Of a DNA stretch of 64,000 nucleotides, positions 51,713-62,167 are shown piece after piece (the stretch's first letter is position 1; each line of letters begins with the position of its first letter). Source of the DNA: Serripes groenlandicus (Eukaryota; Mollusca; Bivalvia; Cardiida; Cardiidae). A program made the position numbers and the translations under genes. Location of the stretch: NCBI GenBank assembly GCA_031761405.1, contig JASEVX010000008.1, positions 74,320,014-74,384,013 on the forward strand. The letters run 5' to 3'. The notes under the pieces were generated by a model, which did no database searches, was not told the DNA's origin, and saw only the letters and a program-made list of their open reading frames with translations.

Positions 51713-51785
51713 TAATATTACACACTTAAATGATTAAATATATGTGATATTACACACTTAAATGATTAAATATATGTGATATTAA
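51713..51785. repeat. 33-bp unit repeated twice
   Basis: GATATTACACACTTAAATGA, TTAAATATATGT is tandemly duplicated. Confidence 0.85.
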
Positions 51786-52655
51786 ATGTTTATTTGGCTT
51801 GAAACAAATTAAGAGAAGAACAAACTCTGATAAACAATAGATTTAGAAATAAAGAAAATCTGCTCTTTCGCACCCAATTAATTTCATACTTGCCACCTAT
51901 TAAATAGTAATGGGACTCGCAACTGGCATTTCTCTTGCGCCAAACATATATTGTATGCATCAACGATTTAGATAAACAATTTAGCTGATATGTTGTTTCA
52001 AGTGTGGTCTACGTTTTAAACATATGATGATAATTTTTAACATCTGTGAAATATTTATTATAATTATTATTAAAAAGGAGGAAGTTCATGTCTTCAGCAA
52101 TTTAACCGTTTTCTCAATGTTTTAAGCGTTTAAAGGTTTTCATTGTTGCTTTAATAGCTTTTTATTGCATGTAGATTTAAATCCCAAAATGTATTAATTT
52201 GTTGGGTTTTTATTGACAAATACAAAACATCCAAAATCCTGACCACAAGAAATCCTGAAATTTGTAGATCTATGTGGAATTTCAAAAATCCTGGAATTAG
52301 TCCTTATGAAAACATTATGTGTATGTTTAGACTAATGAAAGTCAAGAATACATGTGTGTTATTGTTAAACAATAAATCAATGCAGTCTTTTCCGGCGACA
52401 TTGATGTCTTGCATCAACTTTCTCTTGTAGTGTAATAATAGCGTATAGACAATACAGAGAGACTTTTTGAGTATTTAAACGAGGTATTGTGTGTTTTTCC
52501 GCATTTGTTGCTGTAATAGAAATTCGGACGCCTGTGGTATATAGATCTTTATTACATGCCTGTTTATTTTCCGGTGGAAATACACACAGATTGACATGCG
52601 CAAATACACCACGACAGATTAAAATTCCGTATCTATATGCGGTGTAAATACAAGA
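51786..52655. other. Low-repeat stretch, no gene recognised
   Basis: A 110-aa minus-strand frame (52377-52709) is the longest here. Its sequence is Cys/Arg-rich without a recognised domain, and its ATG lies within the motif cluster at 52.66-52.72 kb; kept as unassigned. Confidence 0.35.
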
Positions 52656-52658
52656 TTG

Positions 52659-52716
52659 TGACGTCATACAGTGACGTAACCGGTTTGATGACGATATTGG
52701 GCGGAGCATACGTATT
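52659..52716. promoter_or_regulatory. CRE / CCAAT / GC-box-like cluster
   Basis: TGACGTCA (52659-52666), GTGACGTAA (52672-), ATTGGGCGG (52696-52704: inverted CCAAT plus GC box) and ATTGGAATGC occur within 60 bp. Could be a promoter, or simply part of an eroded mobile element: TGACGTCA words also flank the palindromic element at 54.03-54.06 kb. Confidence 0.25.
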
Positions 52717-52849
52717 GGAATGCATTATGGAGGCGTGGCGTAATCATTGAAGCGATATTCATCCGCCCTTCATAATCTTAATTTTACGGTTAATAAAATG
52801 TAAACTCAATAAATTTTCGCTGCTCATAGATTGTAGGTATGTAATAAAA

Positions 52850-53012
52850 GGAATATTATGTTATTGGGTGGATAATTGAGTTCGTATTAACGACGCGTAG
52901 CGTGGGGAAATCCATATCTTAGCTCGACCTACGGTCTCGTAAGATATCGATTTTCCCACGCTACTTGTCGTGGAATACGAACTCATTTATCCACCCCACA
53001 ACATAATATTCC
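52850..53012. mobile_element. Hairpin MITE with ~60-bp arms (core GACCTACGGTC)
   Basis: GGAATATTATGTTATTGGGT, GGATAATTGAGTTCGTATT ... and the complementary GAATACGAACTCATTTATCC, ACCCCACAACATAATATTCC. The centre AGCTCGACCTACGGTCTCGT is palindromic. Confidence 0.87.
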
Positions 53013-53041
53013 GTATGTATTTTCATATGTTCATGTTCGTT

Positions 53042-53225
53042 AGTCTGAGTATATTAACACTCACACTTGCAACAAATCTGCAGCAGATAACTTTGAAAAC
53101 ATTTTAAAAGTATGACAAATATTTGTAAATGTAGATCTAAATCTGAAAACAATGCGGTAAAAGGGAAAATGAGCATATTTTCCTTTTGTCAAGTTATCTG
53201 CTGCAAATGCATGGGAAGGGGTTAA
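53042..53225. mobile_element. MITE family B, ends eroded
   Basis: AAATCTGCAGCAGATAACTT, GAAAACAATGCGGTAAAAGG, GAAAATGAGCATATTTTC hairpin, AGTTATCTGCTGCAAATGCA and GGGAAGGGGTTAA. Confidence 0.75.
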
Positions 53226-53255
53226 ATTTAAGAAATAAACTATCAACAACCGTGG

Positions 53256-53380
53256 GTTATTGGCGAATAACCAATGGTTTGGAGTTCTGATGCGCAGGAA
53301 TTAACCACGAAGGCCTACGGCCTGAGTGGTTAATTACAACGCATCAGAACGACAAACCATTGGTTATTCGCCAATAAACC
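53256..53380. mobile_element. Hairpin MITE with core GGCCTACGGCC
   Basis: GGTTATTGGCGAATAACCAA ... and the complementary TTGGTTATTCGCCAATAAACC-type right arm. GTTCTGATGCG/CGCATCAGAAC and AATTAACCAC/GTGGTTAATT are inner paired segments. GGTTATTGGCGAATAACC is itself a perfect palindrome. Confidence 0.87.
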
Positions 53381-53391
53381 AAGGTTTTTGA

Positions 53392-54500
53392 TAGTTTCAT
53401 TTCGATTCTAACATGACCCGACACCTTAACAAAGGGAAATAAATGCACTATTTAGCAAACCAGTTTACCCACCAGTTTGCTGTTCCATCAATTGTGACTA
53501 CCCACTGCATTATACGCATAACTGAAGAAAAAACCGACAAAGAGGGGTAGATTCAGCAACAAGACAATGTAATTTTATTTAATTAATTATTTAGTTTTCA
53601 TTGTACTATACAAGTTAACAATATGTATAGAATGAGTGTAGTGGAGCAGAATTATTCTATTCTGTTCTACGGAACGAATGTCTACAGGGCTATGTCCGAA
53701 AATTCAGCGATTTGAGGACAAAGAAATTTTGCTGAAATTCCCCACACTTATAGAACTCAATGTGATCTAGGTCTGGGCGTGTTCGTTATATCTGGGAAAA
53801 ATCTATTTTCAGAGAAATTTTTGAGGTTAAAACCTGAAAAATCGACATTTTCACAACATATTTATGTAGATCTCGCACCAGCAAATAACGGAATCAGCTA
53901 GAAACCTGAAATTCAACCTAAAACTTGTCCGAGATCCAGTGCAAACAACGGTGTGTTTAGAGTTCTGATACATTTAGTTTGGATTCTTGGAGAAAGCTTA
54001 ACTTAAAAATGTTCCGTGGGCGTGACTAGGAAAGTGACGTCACGTGAGCGGGTTGACGTCATAACGTTACAGTGGTGCAGAGGTAGAGCGTCGGCCTCTC
54101 GTATCAAAGGTCCCTGGTTCGCGTCCCGTGATGAGCGGGTCCTGTCTTTGAGATTTTTCCACACAAAACGGCACGAGTACTGGTTAAGTCTCCAGGAAGC
54201 AGACATCGAGCATGATTAATCCAAGCTGAAAGCTTGTTTCGCAATCGATGTAAAATAAATAAAAATAAAATAAATAAAATATCGAGTCAGCCATTGCAGA
54301 CGACGTAGTATACACATGTATGTTTCTTTACATCACGTGACGCTGAATGACAGGCTTATACGCGGGGGGATAACTGGAATAGCCAATGTGAAAAGTAGTG
54401 CATTTCCATTGGTTATTGACGAATAATCAACGGTTATTTTCTTCGTTCTCTATAGGCAAGGAAAACAACGTCATGTTAGAATGATAACTTATAAACTATT
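53392..54500. repeat. Possible larger element with diverged inverted ends
   Basis: GATAGTTTCATTTCGATTCT and AACATGACCCG (about 53390-53420) are similar to the complement of ACGTCATGTTAGAATGATAA (about 54470-54490). AATAACCAATGG at 53265-53276 is mirrored by CCATTGGTTATT at 54407-54418. The interior has a TGACGTCACGTGAGC segment and the SINE at 54069. Confidence 0.4.
54069..54292 (+). mobile_element. tRNA-derived SINE, type E, with A-rich tail
   Basis: GTGGTGCAGAGGTAGAGCGT (A-box region) and CTGGTTCGCGTCCCG (B-box region). The body has GGCACGAGTACTGGTTAAGT, CTCCAGGAAGCAGACATCGA, GCATGATTAATCCAAGC, and the tail is AAATAAAATAAATAAAAT. The body words resemble the conserved central part of MetaSINEs (from memory, unverified). 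Not a functional tRNA: the acceptor stem is not complementary. Confidence 0.75.
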
Positions 54501-54888
54501 GGATTTTAATAGTAGCAAAAAGCTTGAGTTGCTTTTTCTATATCATTTTGATATTTTTCTTTGAGGCATATCCATTGTGTGATATCTTTATGAGTACAAT
54601 CAAAAATCATCTGGAGCATCTGTTTTGGTTCGCTCACGCTGTTGTAGCCCTCTGGGTGTGTGTTATCCAGAGTAGCTTTGAGGAGATGCTGCCCTTTAAT
54701 TATCGAAGAATGAAGCGTTTAAATATTCTTTGTGACATAATTGGCATGTACAAAATATTTCTGTTTGGATAAACCTGTAAGATGTAGATTCCTGTAACCA
54801 GCTTTGTTTTCACTTTTGTTTTTTTTCCTTCACATCACGCTCATAAAGGATACACTGGATACCTTCTGTATTGGTCTGTCTCGTATTT
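54501..54888. other. Spacer; open frame of 82 aa, not convincing
   Basis: The plus frame 54524-54772 is hydrophobic and T-rich, typical of chance frames in this composition. It is adjacent to the LINE 3' end and may be its antisense 3' flank. Confidence 0.35.
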
Positions 54889-55311
54889 TTAGGTTGGGTT
54901 TTCTTCTAGTTGAGCAACCCATTCCTGGTACCAGTAGTTGGAGACAGCTTGGTCTAACACCCGTTTCCATCTAGGTATGTATACATGGTTGTTTATCAGT
55001 GACCTGGTATTTGGAAGAGAGTATTTATGCAATATTTCTTTGATATTTGATGTAGGCCTAAATGACTGGTCTGCTGGTTTAGACATTACCGATTGGCGAG
55101 ATAGTATTTTACACTCAGTTGAATTATTCAATCTACAGGTTTTCATAAATAGGGATAATTTTTGTTTGACTAAGATTGATTCAATTGGTTCTGCTCTCAA
55201 GAGAATGTATACTGCTACTATTGTAGTTCTTTCAGGAAGTCCTGGGAAGTGCATGATCCGTTGTGGTTGTTGTTTCTCTAATTTGTAAATGTCACTTTCC
55301 TTGGTTTTCAA
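54889..55311 (-). pseudogene. LINE ORF2 C-terminal part (140-codon open remnant)
   Basis: The frame has the layout usual after the RT domain of metazoan LINEs: basic KLEKQQPQRIMHFPGLPERT, then LLRAEPIESILVKQKLSLF, a middle segment with SIKEILHKYSLP-like words, and WKRVLDQAVSNYWYQEW. The order (QR..L..LP.RT, ..LLG..PIE..L..K.L.LF, ..W...V...I..YW) is common in RT-bearing retrotransposon proteins of molluscs. It is in the same direction as the RT pieces at 55.3-56.3 kb and ends the element's coding part. The matching frame was recognised by eye only. Non-autonomous and decayed as a whole. Confidence 0.7.
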
Positions 55312-56240
55312 AACTTCAATACCCTACAGTGATCTAGGTAGCACGTAAGTCTTCCATAGTTTGACTGCTACCCTGGGAGACGACCGCTTTCTAGCATGAA
55401 GTCCAGGTCCTAACAACGCATATATGGTTAGTCGTTCTGTTTTTAAGCGATCCTCTCTATTAAAAGTGTGTTTGTTTTAGAGTTCTGGTGTTACCAAAAT
55501 GTTTCAGGTGATCTGTTTGATTGATTTCTCCTCCATTTAGATACACTGGGTTTAGATGCTTTTCTCCAATTGGTAAAATTTCAGATTTCTTTGGATTGAT
55601 GTTAACCTTGTCCTTCATGGAACAGAACTAAACTAGAGATTTCTTAATAGTATCCAGAGGTGTCCTGTGATGCCTTAGTAGTATAATGTAGTGATCATCA
55701 CCCCATGGTCCACTTAATCAAAAGCCTTTTCAGCGTCGAGGCAAGCCATAATTAGAATTTCTGACGAGGTTGTATTTGATATTGCTTCCGATACAATATA
55801 CGGGGTTGTATTTGATATTGCTTCCGATACAATATAAGCTGCATTCTTTTTATTGAATATCAAATATCTTGTCGATTCTTTCTTTTAATATAATTTCAAG
55901 GAGTTTCATAATTGTATCTGTAACTTCTATGTCTCTTTACTTTCTTGTGTGGACCTTGTCTTTTCCCTGTGGGGTCAGGACTACCCATCTCATCTCTGTT
56001 GGCACATCCCGTTTATTGAAAATGCCATTTATTATTTCGGTTACGACTGGTGAAAATTTACTGCGGGCTATTTTTTTTATTTTTTTTTGCTCAGCTGATA
56101 TTCCATTGGTGTCTGCGACTTTTATAGAGTTAAACTTCTTGATAGAATCTTGGACTTCAAGTATAGTTGCCTATTCTATTGGCCGCTCTTGTATGGGCTC
56201 ATTTTCTTCAATAAGGCGACTCATACCTAAGTTGTAGCTT
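55312..56240 (-). pseudogene. LINE reverse transcriptase domain, decayed, catalytic YxDD region deleted
   Basis: Read on the minus strand from 56240. A segment with SIKKFNSIKVADTNGISAEQ and FSPVVTEIINGIFNKRDVP corresponds to RT motifs 0-1. VVLTPQGKDK and IEVTDTIMKLLEIILKERI follow (motif 2 region, with a stop between). LDAEKAFD at about 55735 is motif A, then GITGHLWILLRNL. After that the sequence jumps to INPKKSEILPIGEKHL and LNGGEINQTDHLKHFG (motif E region). The part with the YxDD box is missing, and several stops and frame changes occur. A tandem duplicate GGTTGTATTTGATATTGCTT lies at about 55770 and 55805. The plus-strand frame 55869-56237 is a shadow. Confidence 0.78.
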
Positions 56241-56363
56241 TGTTACCTCACGTTCTCGCCCGGAGTCTTTCCATTGTTTATATAACTTTGTTGATTTCTT
56301 CATGGATGTACTTATTGTCTCACCTGCTTAGCATGGTAGGCACTTAGGTATTACATTGTCCGG

Positions 56364-56600
56364 CGTCTGTCTGTCTGTCCGTCCGTCTGTCTGTCTTCAC
56401 ACTTTTTCGTCACGTTTTCAAATAACTTTTTTCTACTCAGAGGATTACATTGAAACAAATGTTTATATCAATGTGTGTGATGGGTTCACAAAAGGGGGAT
56501 AATCCAAATATTTTTACATCAGAGTTATTGCCCCTTTTCTGTCAAAAATTAAAAAAATGCAGGTGACACACGTGCTCCGTGGAGCACTCCATTCTAGTTT
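56364..56600. mobile_element. Pearl-like fragment inserted in the LINE
   Basis: GTCTGTCTGTCTGTCCGTCC microsatellite (56368-56398), then one unit (CACTTTTTCGTCACGTTTTC, GATTACATTGAAACAAATG) and a right end with the hairpin GTGCTCCGTGGAGCAC and ATTCTAGT. It separates the RT part from the upstream linker of the LINE. Confidence 0.68.
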
Positions 56601-56617
56601 TTCTATTCCAAATGCTT

Positions 56618-56809
56618 TTACCACATATTTTTTAGAAATTTAAGTTTTCTGTAGTTTAACATGTACTTGCTTTTTGTTTTATGCAGAGTTTTTGATAAAT
56701 TATTCAGAATATCCTCTGTTGATTGGCTTATGACTGAATGTATGTTTTCTCTTATTGTATTTATATACTGGATCTTGTCACACTTTTCCCATTTAGGTTT
56801 TGTTAGCAC
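56618..56809 (-). pseudogene. LINE ORF2, endonuclease-RT linker remnant
   Basis: A 63-codon minus frame with KPKWEKCDKIQYINTIREN and STEDILNNLSKTLHKTKSK. The pattern KPxWxKxDxxxY followed by a helical, lysine-rich segment is the usual linker between endonuclease and RT in many animal LINEs. It is positioned upstream (minus direction) of the RT remnants, as expected. Confidence 0.6.
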
Positions 56810-57391
56810 TTTTCCCTGTAGGTTGGCAATGGTTTACATTCAAATATTAGTATATATTTAGATGTGTTCAATGGGTTCATATCATCTACTTTAATATATT
56901 CGACAACTTTCTGTGATATGGATTGGAGAAGGAAGTAATCTATTTTGGATGAAAATTTCTCGTTATGATGTAAGAATATGTCCTTCTTTAGTCCATAGCA
57001 TTCCAGTCGACAGTGAGTGTAATATTATTCTGATTGTAATTACTATCATACTTATGTGGAGGTGCCTTCAAAATGTTGTACTGTTAGTTTCTGTTTGTAT
57101 TTTGAACGGTGTCGCAATCCAGAGATACATTAAATTGTGTAGATTGGTCAGATTCAAAAGCAGTTATATCTGTTGATAGCTGTGTCTTCACAATCTTGAG
57201 CACATAGTAAGCCATTATTAGACTGGTTATTTGAGCATTTTTTCTGTTGTTGGTCGTTCAACACTCATTTTATTCACTGTTCATTCTGATCTTTCGATAT
57301 CAATTATAAGCATTAATCAGGTTGCTGTTCATTTAGTGATGGATTGTGGGTAATTACATTCACCAAACTGAGTGGTTGATACACATGCCTG
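56810..57391 (-). pseudogene. Probable decayed LINE endonuclease region
   Basis: Lies where the endonuclease should be, but I can read no intact catalytic motif; frames are broken. Assigned by position only. Confidence 0.35.
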
Positions 57392-57643
57392 TCATCGACA
57401 CCTGCAATATTGTGCAAAGGAGGGTTTTGGAATGGTTTGTCTGACTTTACTTTGGTGCACAAGTCCATTTACTAGTATTGTAAGCATCATTGGATTAGAT
57501 GGGGGTATGTCCCACAGACATATCAAATGCGGGGTTTGTAGCGGTTGATACACAGCGTTCATACTTGATATTTGAGCCAGAGGGGTAGGATGGGACACAA
57601 CTGGCCTATGTATTAGCATTGTTGGTACTGATGGTATTGGCAA
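57392..57643 (-). pseudogene. Possible LINE ORF1/linker fragment, Pro-rich
   Basis: An 83-codon minus frame, rich in Pro and Ser (MPIPSVPTMLIHRPVVSHPT). No domain recognised. Same direction as the neighbouring fragments. Confidence 0.35.
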
Positions 57644-57691
57644 ACTAGGTATGCTTGGAGTTCGACTATTCTGATCTTGTTTATGTACTTT

Positions 57692-57973
57692 TTAGTAAAG
57701 TTTTTGTATTTCTTGCTGTACTATAAGGTTGCCAGTCTCCATTTTGTGTTGTGTTTTCAGTTCCAATATTTCCATTTGATAATGCAATTCTGTCTGCATT
57801 AACTTCATTTGGCATGACATCTCTGAATTCTGCTTGTTAAAAGGGTTATTGTTAGTATCTAGTGCATTATTATTGTTATTGCTTTGAGATGATTTCTCAG
57901 TCATTAGTCTATTAAGCTTTTCATTAAGAGGTTGGACAGTATATACGTAATCTCTATTAGCTACTTCTATCAT
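57692..57973 (-). pseudogene. Coiled-coil fragment, possible LINE ORF1
   Basis: A 93-codon minus frame. An Asn-rich stretch (NNNNNALDTNNNPFNKQ) is followed by a heptad-like helical part (MKLMQTELHYQMEILELK). A coiled coil is a usual feature of LINE ORF1 proteins, and the position upstream of the RT fits, but the family is not recognised. Confidence 0.4.
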
Positions 57974-58365
57974 TACAATCCTTGCCTTACAGTCAGCTAG
58001 TTTTTGCCCGGATGGATAAATGTTCCTTGTTTTTTGCTCTTTCCTGGTTCTTTCTCTTCATCAGATTGGTTGGCATTTATTGTTCGCGGGATTGATCATA
58101 TACTGCGGGGTTAGAAACCTGCTTGCTTTTGGGTTATATGATTTTTGGCAGTAGATGGAGAACTGGTAGGTTCTTTCTGCACTGAAGTCCTGGTAAGTGA
58201 ATTCTGCATATTACTAGTGCTCCCTTCAGTAGCAAGATTACCAGGTATTGCTGATGTTTAAGGCCTGTCTAATATGATTAGTGTAGTCTCTTTTTCATTC
58301 AGAGTTCTTTGCGCTGTTACATCTGTATGTGGTATGTAAGATCTTTAATGTTGAACTAAAATACA

Positions 58366-58728
58366 TTATGATCGACATTCATAGAATGTATCAATATTAT
58401 AAGTATATTGATCTAATTGATTTTGAATCAAGTTTTCACAAAAGTATTGTTTCCAAGACTTACATGTTCTAAATTCAACATATTCTGCAGTGGAGATATC
58501 TGTCAAGCAGACCAAGAACAGCATTGCCGAGTCCTCTTCAGCCATATCTACCTCTGTCATTTTTTCTCCTTGACCAATCGGCAGTGTTAGAGTTCTCTCT
58601 ACTTCTTGAACTGTGGGTTTAGGTAATGGTAGCTGTTTCTTACTAATATATCTTAGAGTGTTAACAGTTGTTCTACCTATTCGGTTTTCATTGTTCGTTT
58701 GTATAACCTGCAACGCAGCTTGACACAT
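58366..58728 (-). pseudogene. Minus-strand 120-codon frame, possible ORF1 N-terminal part
   Basis: Starts MCQAALQVIQTNNENRIGRT and contains an acidic segment (MTEVDMAEEDSAMLF) and a C-terminal aromatic part. Unlike most frames here it is not built from a tandem repeat and has ordinary amino-acid composition. With the neighbouring fragments it forms a collinear minus-strand series ending in the RT. No homology is recognised; it could be another gene's relic. Confidence 0.4.
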
Positions 58729-59480
58729 ATCTGCTATTTTATTGTTAGCAGATTTAATATGACACCTTTTTCAAATACTTTACAGATCATAGGTAGGTCT
58801 TCTTGAATAAAAACCTTTGTCATACACTTTACCATTCGCATCCACTCTGGAAGTTGTAGGGAAGAAGTTGACACGATGATGTTGTCTTCAACCAGATTTG
58901 TATATATTTGAGAATTCTGTTACCATATCACCTTTTGTTAAATAAGTAGAGCTTACTTTCTTTGTCTGTGTAGACTGCAGATCTGTATGTTTGCTATAAA
59001 TGTCATGAGCACTTTGCTAGAACAATTCATATGCTTCAGCCGAAAACATTTTATCTGATGTACCATCTTTATCTGTCAGATTGATGTCATTTTCCCTTTT
59101 TTGCACTAAATATCGTTTTCTGTAACGTTTTCTTTAAATTCATTATATAATTTACCCGCTGTGTGTCCTCACATCGTTTTATTAGTGTTAATGTAAGTTA
59201 GATAACTCAAATTACTTTCTTCAAGAATCTCTGATGGGGTGACCTCCCTTGCTAAAAATGTGTTACTAGTTAGACTGCATTAATTTTTACGGAGCAGTAT
59301 TTAATTTAATGGTTTTGACTGACGCTACCAACATTTAACGAATTGTTAAAATTAATGTTTGAACAGAAGAAAATGATTAAGTGGACAAATATCGCTCCTT
59401 TCATTAGGGTTTCACTTCTACCGCGAAATCAGACATGATTTTTAGCTTGAGTCTTCGGAGAATATGAGAGCTATGGTACT
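58729..59480. other. Unassigned, probably LINE 5' region
   Basis: Short broken minus-strand frames and no recognised repeat. May be the 5' part of the same LINE. Confidence 0.35.
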
Positions 59481-59760
59481 CACTCTGGCGTCGGCGTCGG
59501 CGTCACACATTGGTGTAGGTTTTACATACAATTACATATATTACACCTTAACTCAGTTACTTCTAGTCGTATTGCATTGAAACCTGCTACAATGAATGCT
59601 TCAAACCTATGTAAATAATCAAGTTAAATAACTCTGTCCTGCATTTAATTCAAATAATGGCCATTTTCTGACTTAGAAATGCTGGTTAAAGTTTTGCATG
59701 ACAACTGAATAAAGAGTCCATATCCTAGTAACTTATTAAAACTTAATGCAACCCGTCCCA
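59481..59760. repeat. Fragment with GGCGTC microsatellite
   Basis: ACTCTGGCGTCGGCGTCGGC at 59480-59503 is followed by AT-rich units (GTTACTTCTAGTCG, GCATTGAAACCTGC). Probably the end of a pearl-like or related mollusc repeat. Confidence 0.45.
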
Positions 59761-59789
59761 ACCACCACGCCTATGTAAGTAAAGACACT

Positions 59790-59988
59790 GTGACAATCAT
59801 CATTCGTCTTTCACCAACAGATTAACATTCTATGTGGAAAAGCAGCCAGTTGCATGGAAAGTATGTTATGTGGAGTACTGGTGTGAGAAAGCTAGGAAAA
59901 ACATGAATAGGTAAACTGACTGATATGACTGAAAAATTGTTGAAAACGGCGTTAAGCCCCAATCAATCAATCAATCAATAAACAAGGT
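59790..59988 (+). mobile_element. tRNA-derived SINE, type A, 5'-truncated
   Basis: ACAATCATCATTCGTCTTTC, GTGGAAAAGCAGCCAGTTGC, GTGGAGTACTGGTGTGAG and tail AACGGCGTTAAGCCCCAATC followed by (AATC)n. The head is missing. Confidence 0.82.
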
Positions 59989-60159
59989 TGATAACAACAT
60001 TTCTTGCATATAATAAAAATGTGTTTGGTTAAAACATAAAATACTGTTGTTTCATTGTTCAACGGCCAAAGTGTTGCAATTCTGCATAATTACACAGAGT
60101 AATAGGAAATTTACACAAACCTTAGCTGGCACCCTTCTTGATTAATATTACAGTGTTAC

Positions 60160-60481
60160 CTACGGTGTTCCATTAGGGACATATCGTAATAGCGTTGTTT
60201 CGCGGTTTCGACCTAGGGTCGATAGTACGATAACGCGATGCGATAGTACGACAACGCGATGCGATAGTACGATAACGCGATGCAATAGTGCGATATTAAT
60301 ATCGCAATCTCGCATCGTGGTCTCGTACTATCGCATCGCGTTATCGTTCTATCGCATCGCGTTATCGTACTATCGCATCGCGTTATCGTACTATCGCATC
60401 GCGTTATCGTACTATCGCATCGCGTTATCGTTCTATCGCATCGCGTTATCGTACTATCGCGGCCCTAATGGAACACCGTAG
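60160..60481. mobile_element. Foldback element with inverted 21-bp arrays and 4-bp target duplication
   Basis: Inverted ends CTACGGTGTTCCATTAGGG (60160-60178) and its exact complement (60463-60481). TTAC flanks at 60156-60159 and 60482-60485. The left arm holds about 4 units of GATAGTACGATAACGCGATGC; the right arm holds about 8 units of the complement. In the centre, ATATTAATATCGC is palindromic. The whole 322 bp can fold into one long hairpin. Non-coding. Superfamily unknown. Confidence 0.9.
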
Positions 60482-60900
60482 TTACCAAATGTTTCACATA
60501 CGTTTTTGCAATTTTTAAACTAATAAACGGTGGAGGTCTTACGGACAGCTCTAGTTTTATTAGAAAAACGAGTACCTCTTCATAAACCGTTTGCATAATT
60601 TTGCTACAGAGTTGAAAACATTGAGTAAATAGGAAGGAGAATAAGCTCTTATTGAGAAATTTCCCCTTTCTCGCAGTGATTTAAAACTACACACGTAGCA
60701 AAAGATTCAAAATCCGTCTGTATCATGAGACGGTTGAATTTAATACTACATTCTAAAACTCGGACAAAAACGGGTTCAAACTCGAGGCATTGTAGGAAAG
60801 TTTCAAGTCCTGCTGTGAAGAATAGCGACGCAACTCGTCTGAACGGCACCTAGTGGCACACGAAGTCAGATTATCGCGTCTGCCAAGCATCAAAGCACCC
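60482..60900. other. MITE trace plus unassigned DNA
   Basis: GAGTTGAAAACATTGAGTAA and AAGCTCTTATTGAGAAATTT (60610-60665) are MITE interior words. After 60680 composition becomes less AT-rich; no gene identified. Confidence 0.35.
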
Positions 60901-61330
60901 TTAACTTCCTACATCTAGAACAAAAGCTAAAGCAAGGATGGGAACAATTCCGTCGGTCCAAATCCCACCAGGTTCTACAGTCGACTGCAGAAGTTCGGCA
61001 TAACCGCACTTCTTAAAAATCGGAGTCATTGTTTGGCGCCTGCAACTGACTCTTGTCAGAAAGCCAACTATAGGTATAGCACGGTTACATATGTCGGGAC
61101 ACTTGGCACGTTGCCGGCTATAGTTTGTAACTCTGGCGGGACTCGGCAGTTGGATCAACACAGTTGGAATTTCCCGACATCGCCCGACGTTTCACCCGTT
61201 CTGTTCGAGCCATGCCTAGTAACGGCAACCGGCTTTCAAGCTCAGCCGTAGTTGGTTGTTTGTACATATACATAGCCCTATTCAGGCTGGACATTGGTCT
61301 AGTTACAGGAAACAGCCGGTAATCTGGCAT
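60901..61330 (-). other. GC-richer segment with overlapping short frames, unknown
   Basis: Minus frames of 86 codons (60901-61161) and 70 codons (61118-61330) and a plus frame of 72 codons overlap here. The DNA is markedly less AT-rich than its surroundings, which could point to an old exon or a horizontally unrelated repeat. No frame shows a domain I recognise, and none has credible splice boundaries, so I do not call a gene. Confidence 0.25.
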
Positions 61331-61479
61331 GTTTCAGGGGCAGTCGCGGATAACAATGGCTTCGTGTTACACTAGTTGCAATTCTTCAAAAAAATCAAAC
61401 CAATGTTTTAATTTCCTGACAATGTCCCTGAACAGTTCCGGCAGCCAGTCACAAAGCATAGGTAACACCGTGACATGTC

Positions 61480-62118
61480 TAAAGATACACACAGGTATGA
61501 TGGTGTAAGGATAAGCCTAGGGAACACCGTTATTTGACTTAAGATACACACAGGTACGATGGTGTAAGGATAGGCCTAGGGAACACCGTAACATAGCTAA
61601 AGATACACACAGGTACGATTGTGTAAAGATAGGCCTAGGGAACACCGTGATATGACTAAAGACACACACATGTACGATGGTGTAAGGATAAGCCAAGGAA
61701 ACACCGTGATATGACTTAAGATACACACAGGTACGATGGTGTAAGGATAAGCCTAGGGAGCACCGTGATATGGCTGAAGATACACACAGGTACAATGGTG
61801 TAAGGATAAGCCAAGGGACCACCGTGACATGGCTTAAGATACACACAGGTACGATGGTGTAAGGATAAGCCTAGGGAACACCGTGATATGGCTAAAGATA
61901 CACACAAATACGATGGTGTAAGGATAGGCAAAGGGAACACCGTGACATGACTTAGGATACACACAGGTACAATGGTGTAAGGATAAGCCAAGGGAACACC
62001 GTGATATGACTAAAGATACATACAAGTACGATGGTGTAAGGATAGGCCTAGGGAACACGTTGACATGACTTAAGATACACACAGGTACGATTGTGTATGG
62101 ATAGGCATAGGGAACACC
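61480..62118. repeat. 59-bp minisatellite, about 11 units
   Basis: GATAAGCCTAGGGAACACCG, TGATATGACTTAAGATACAC, ACAGGTACGATGGTGTAAG. Minus-strand frames of up to 149 aa (repeats of HHRTCVY, YPYTIVPVC) are by-products because the unit has few stops on that strand. Confidence 0.94.
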
Positions 62119-62167
62119 GCAGAGCGTCAAAACGCAACTGTATACGGGATAAGGGTTAACAGCCTTA

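Noticed and set aside
52377..52709. 110-codon minus-strand frame near a CRE/CCAAT/GC-box cluster
   Set aside because: Tempting as a small gene, but the ATG overlaps the motif cluster, the composition is chance-like and no domain is visible. Left as unassigned.
54069..54140. tRNA gene
   Set aside because: A- and B-box-like segments are present, but the ends do not pair as an acceptor stem and a SINE body with A-rich tail follows. The same applies to the heads at 209-501, 4390-4440, 24900-24957, 32900-32987, 39590-39625 and 42004-42060.
55869..56237. 122-codon plus-strand frame
   Set aside because: It is the antisense shadow of the LINE reverse transcriptase segment, which is recognisable on the minus strand.
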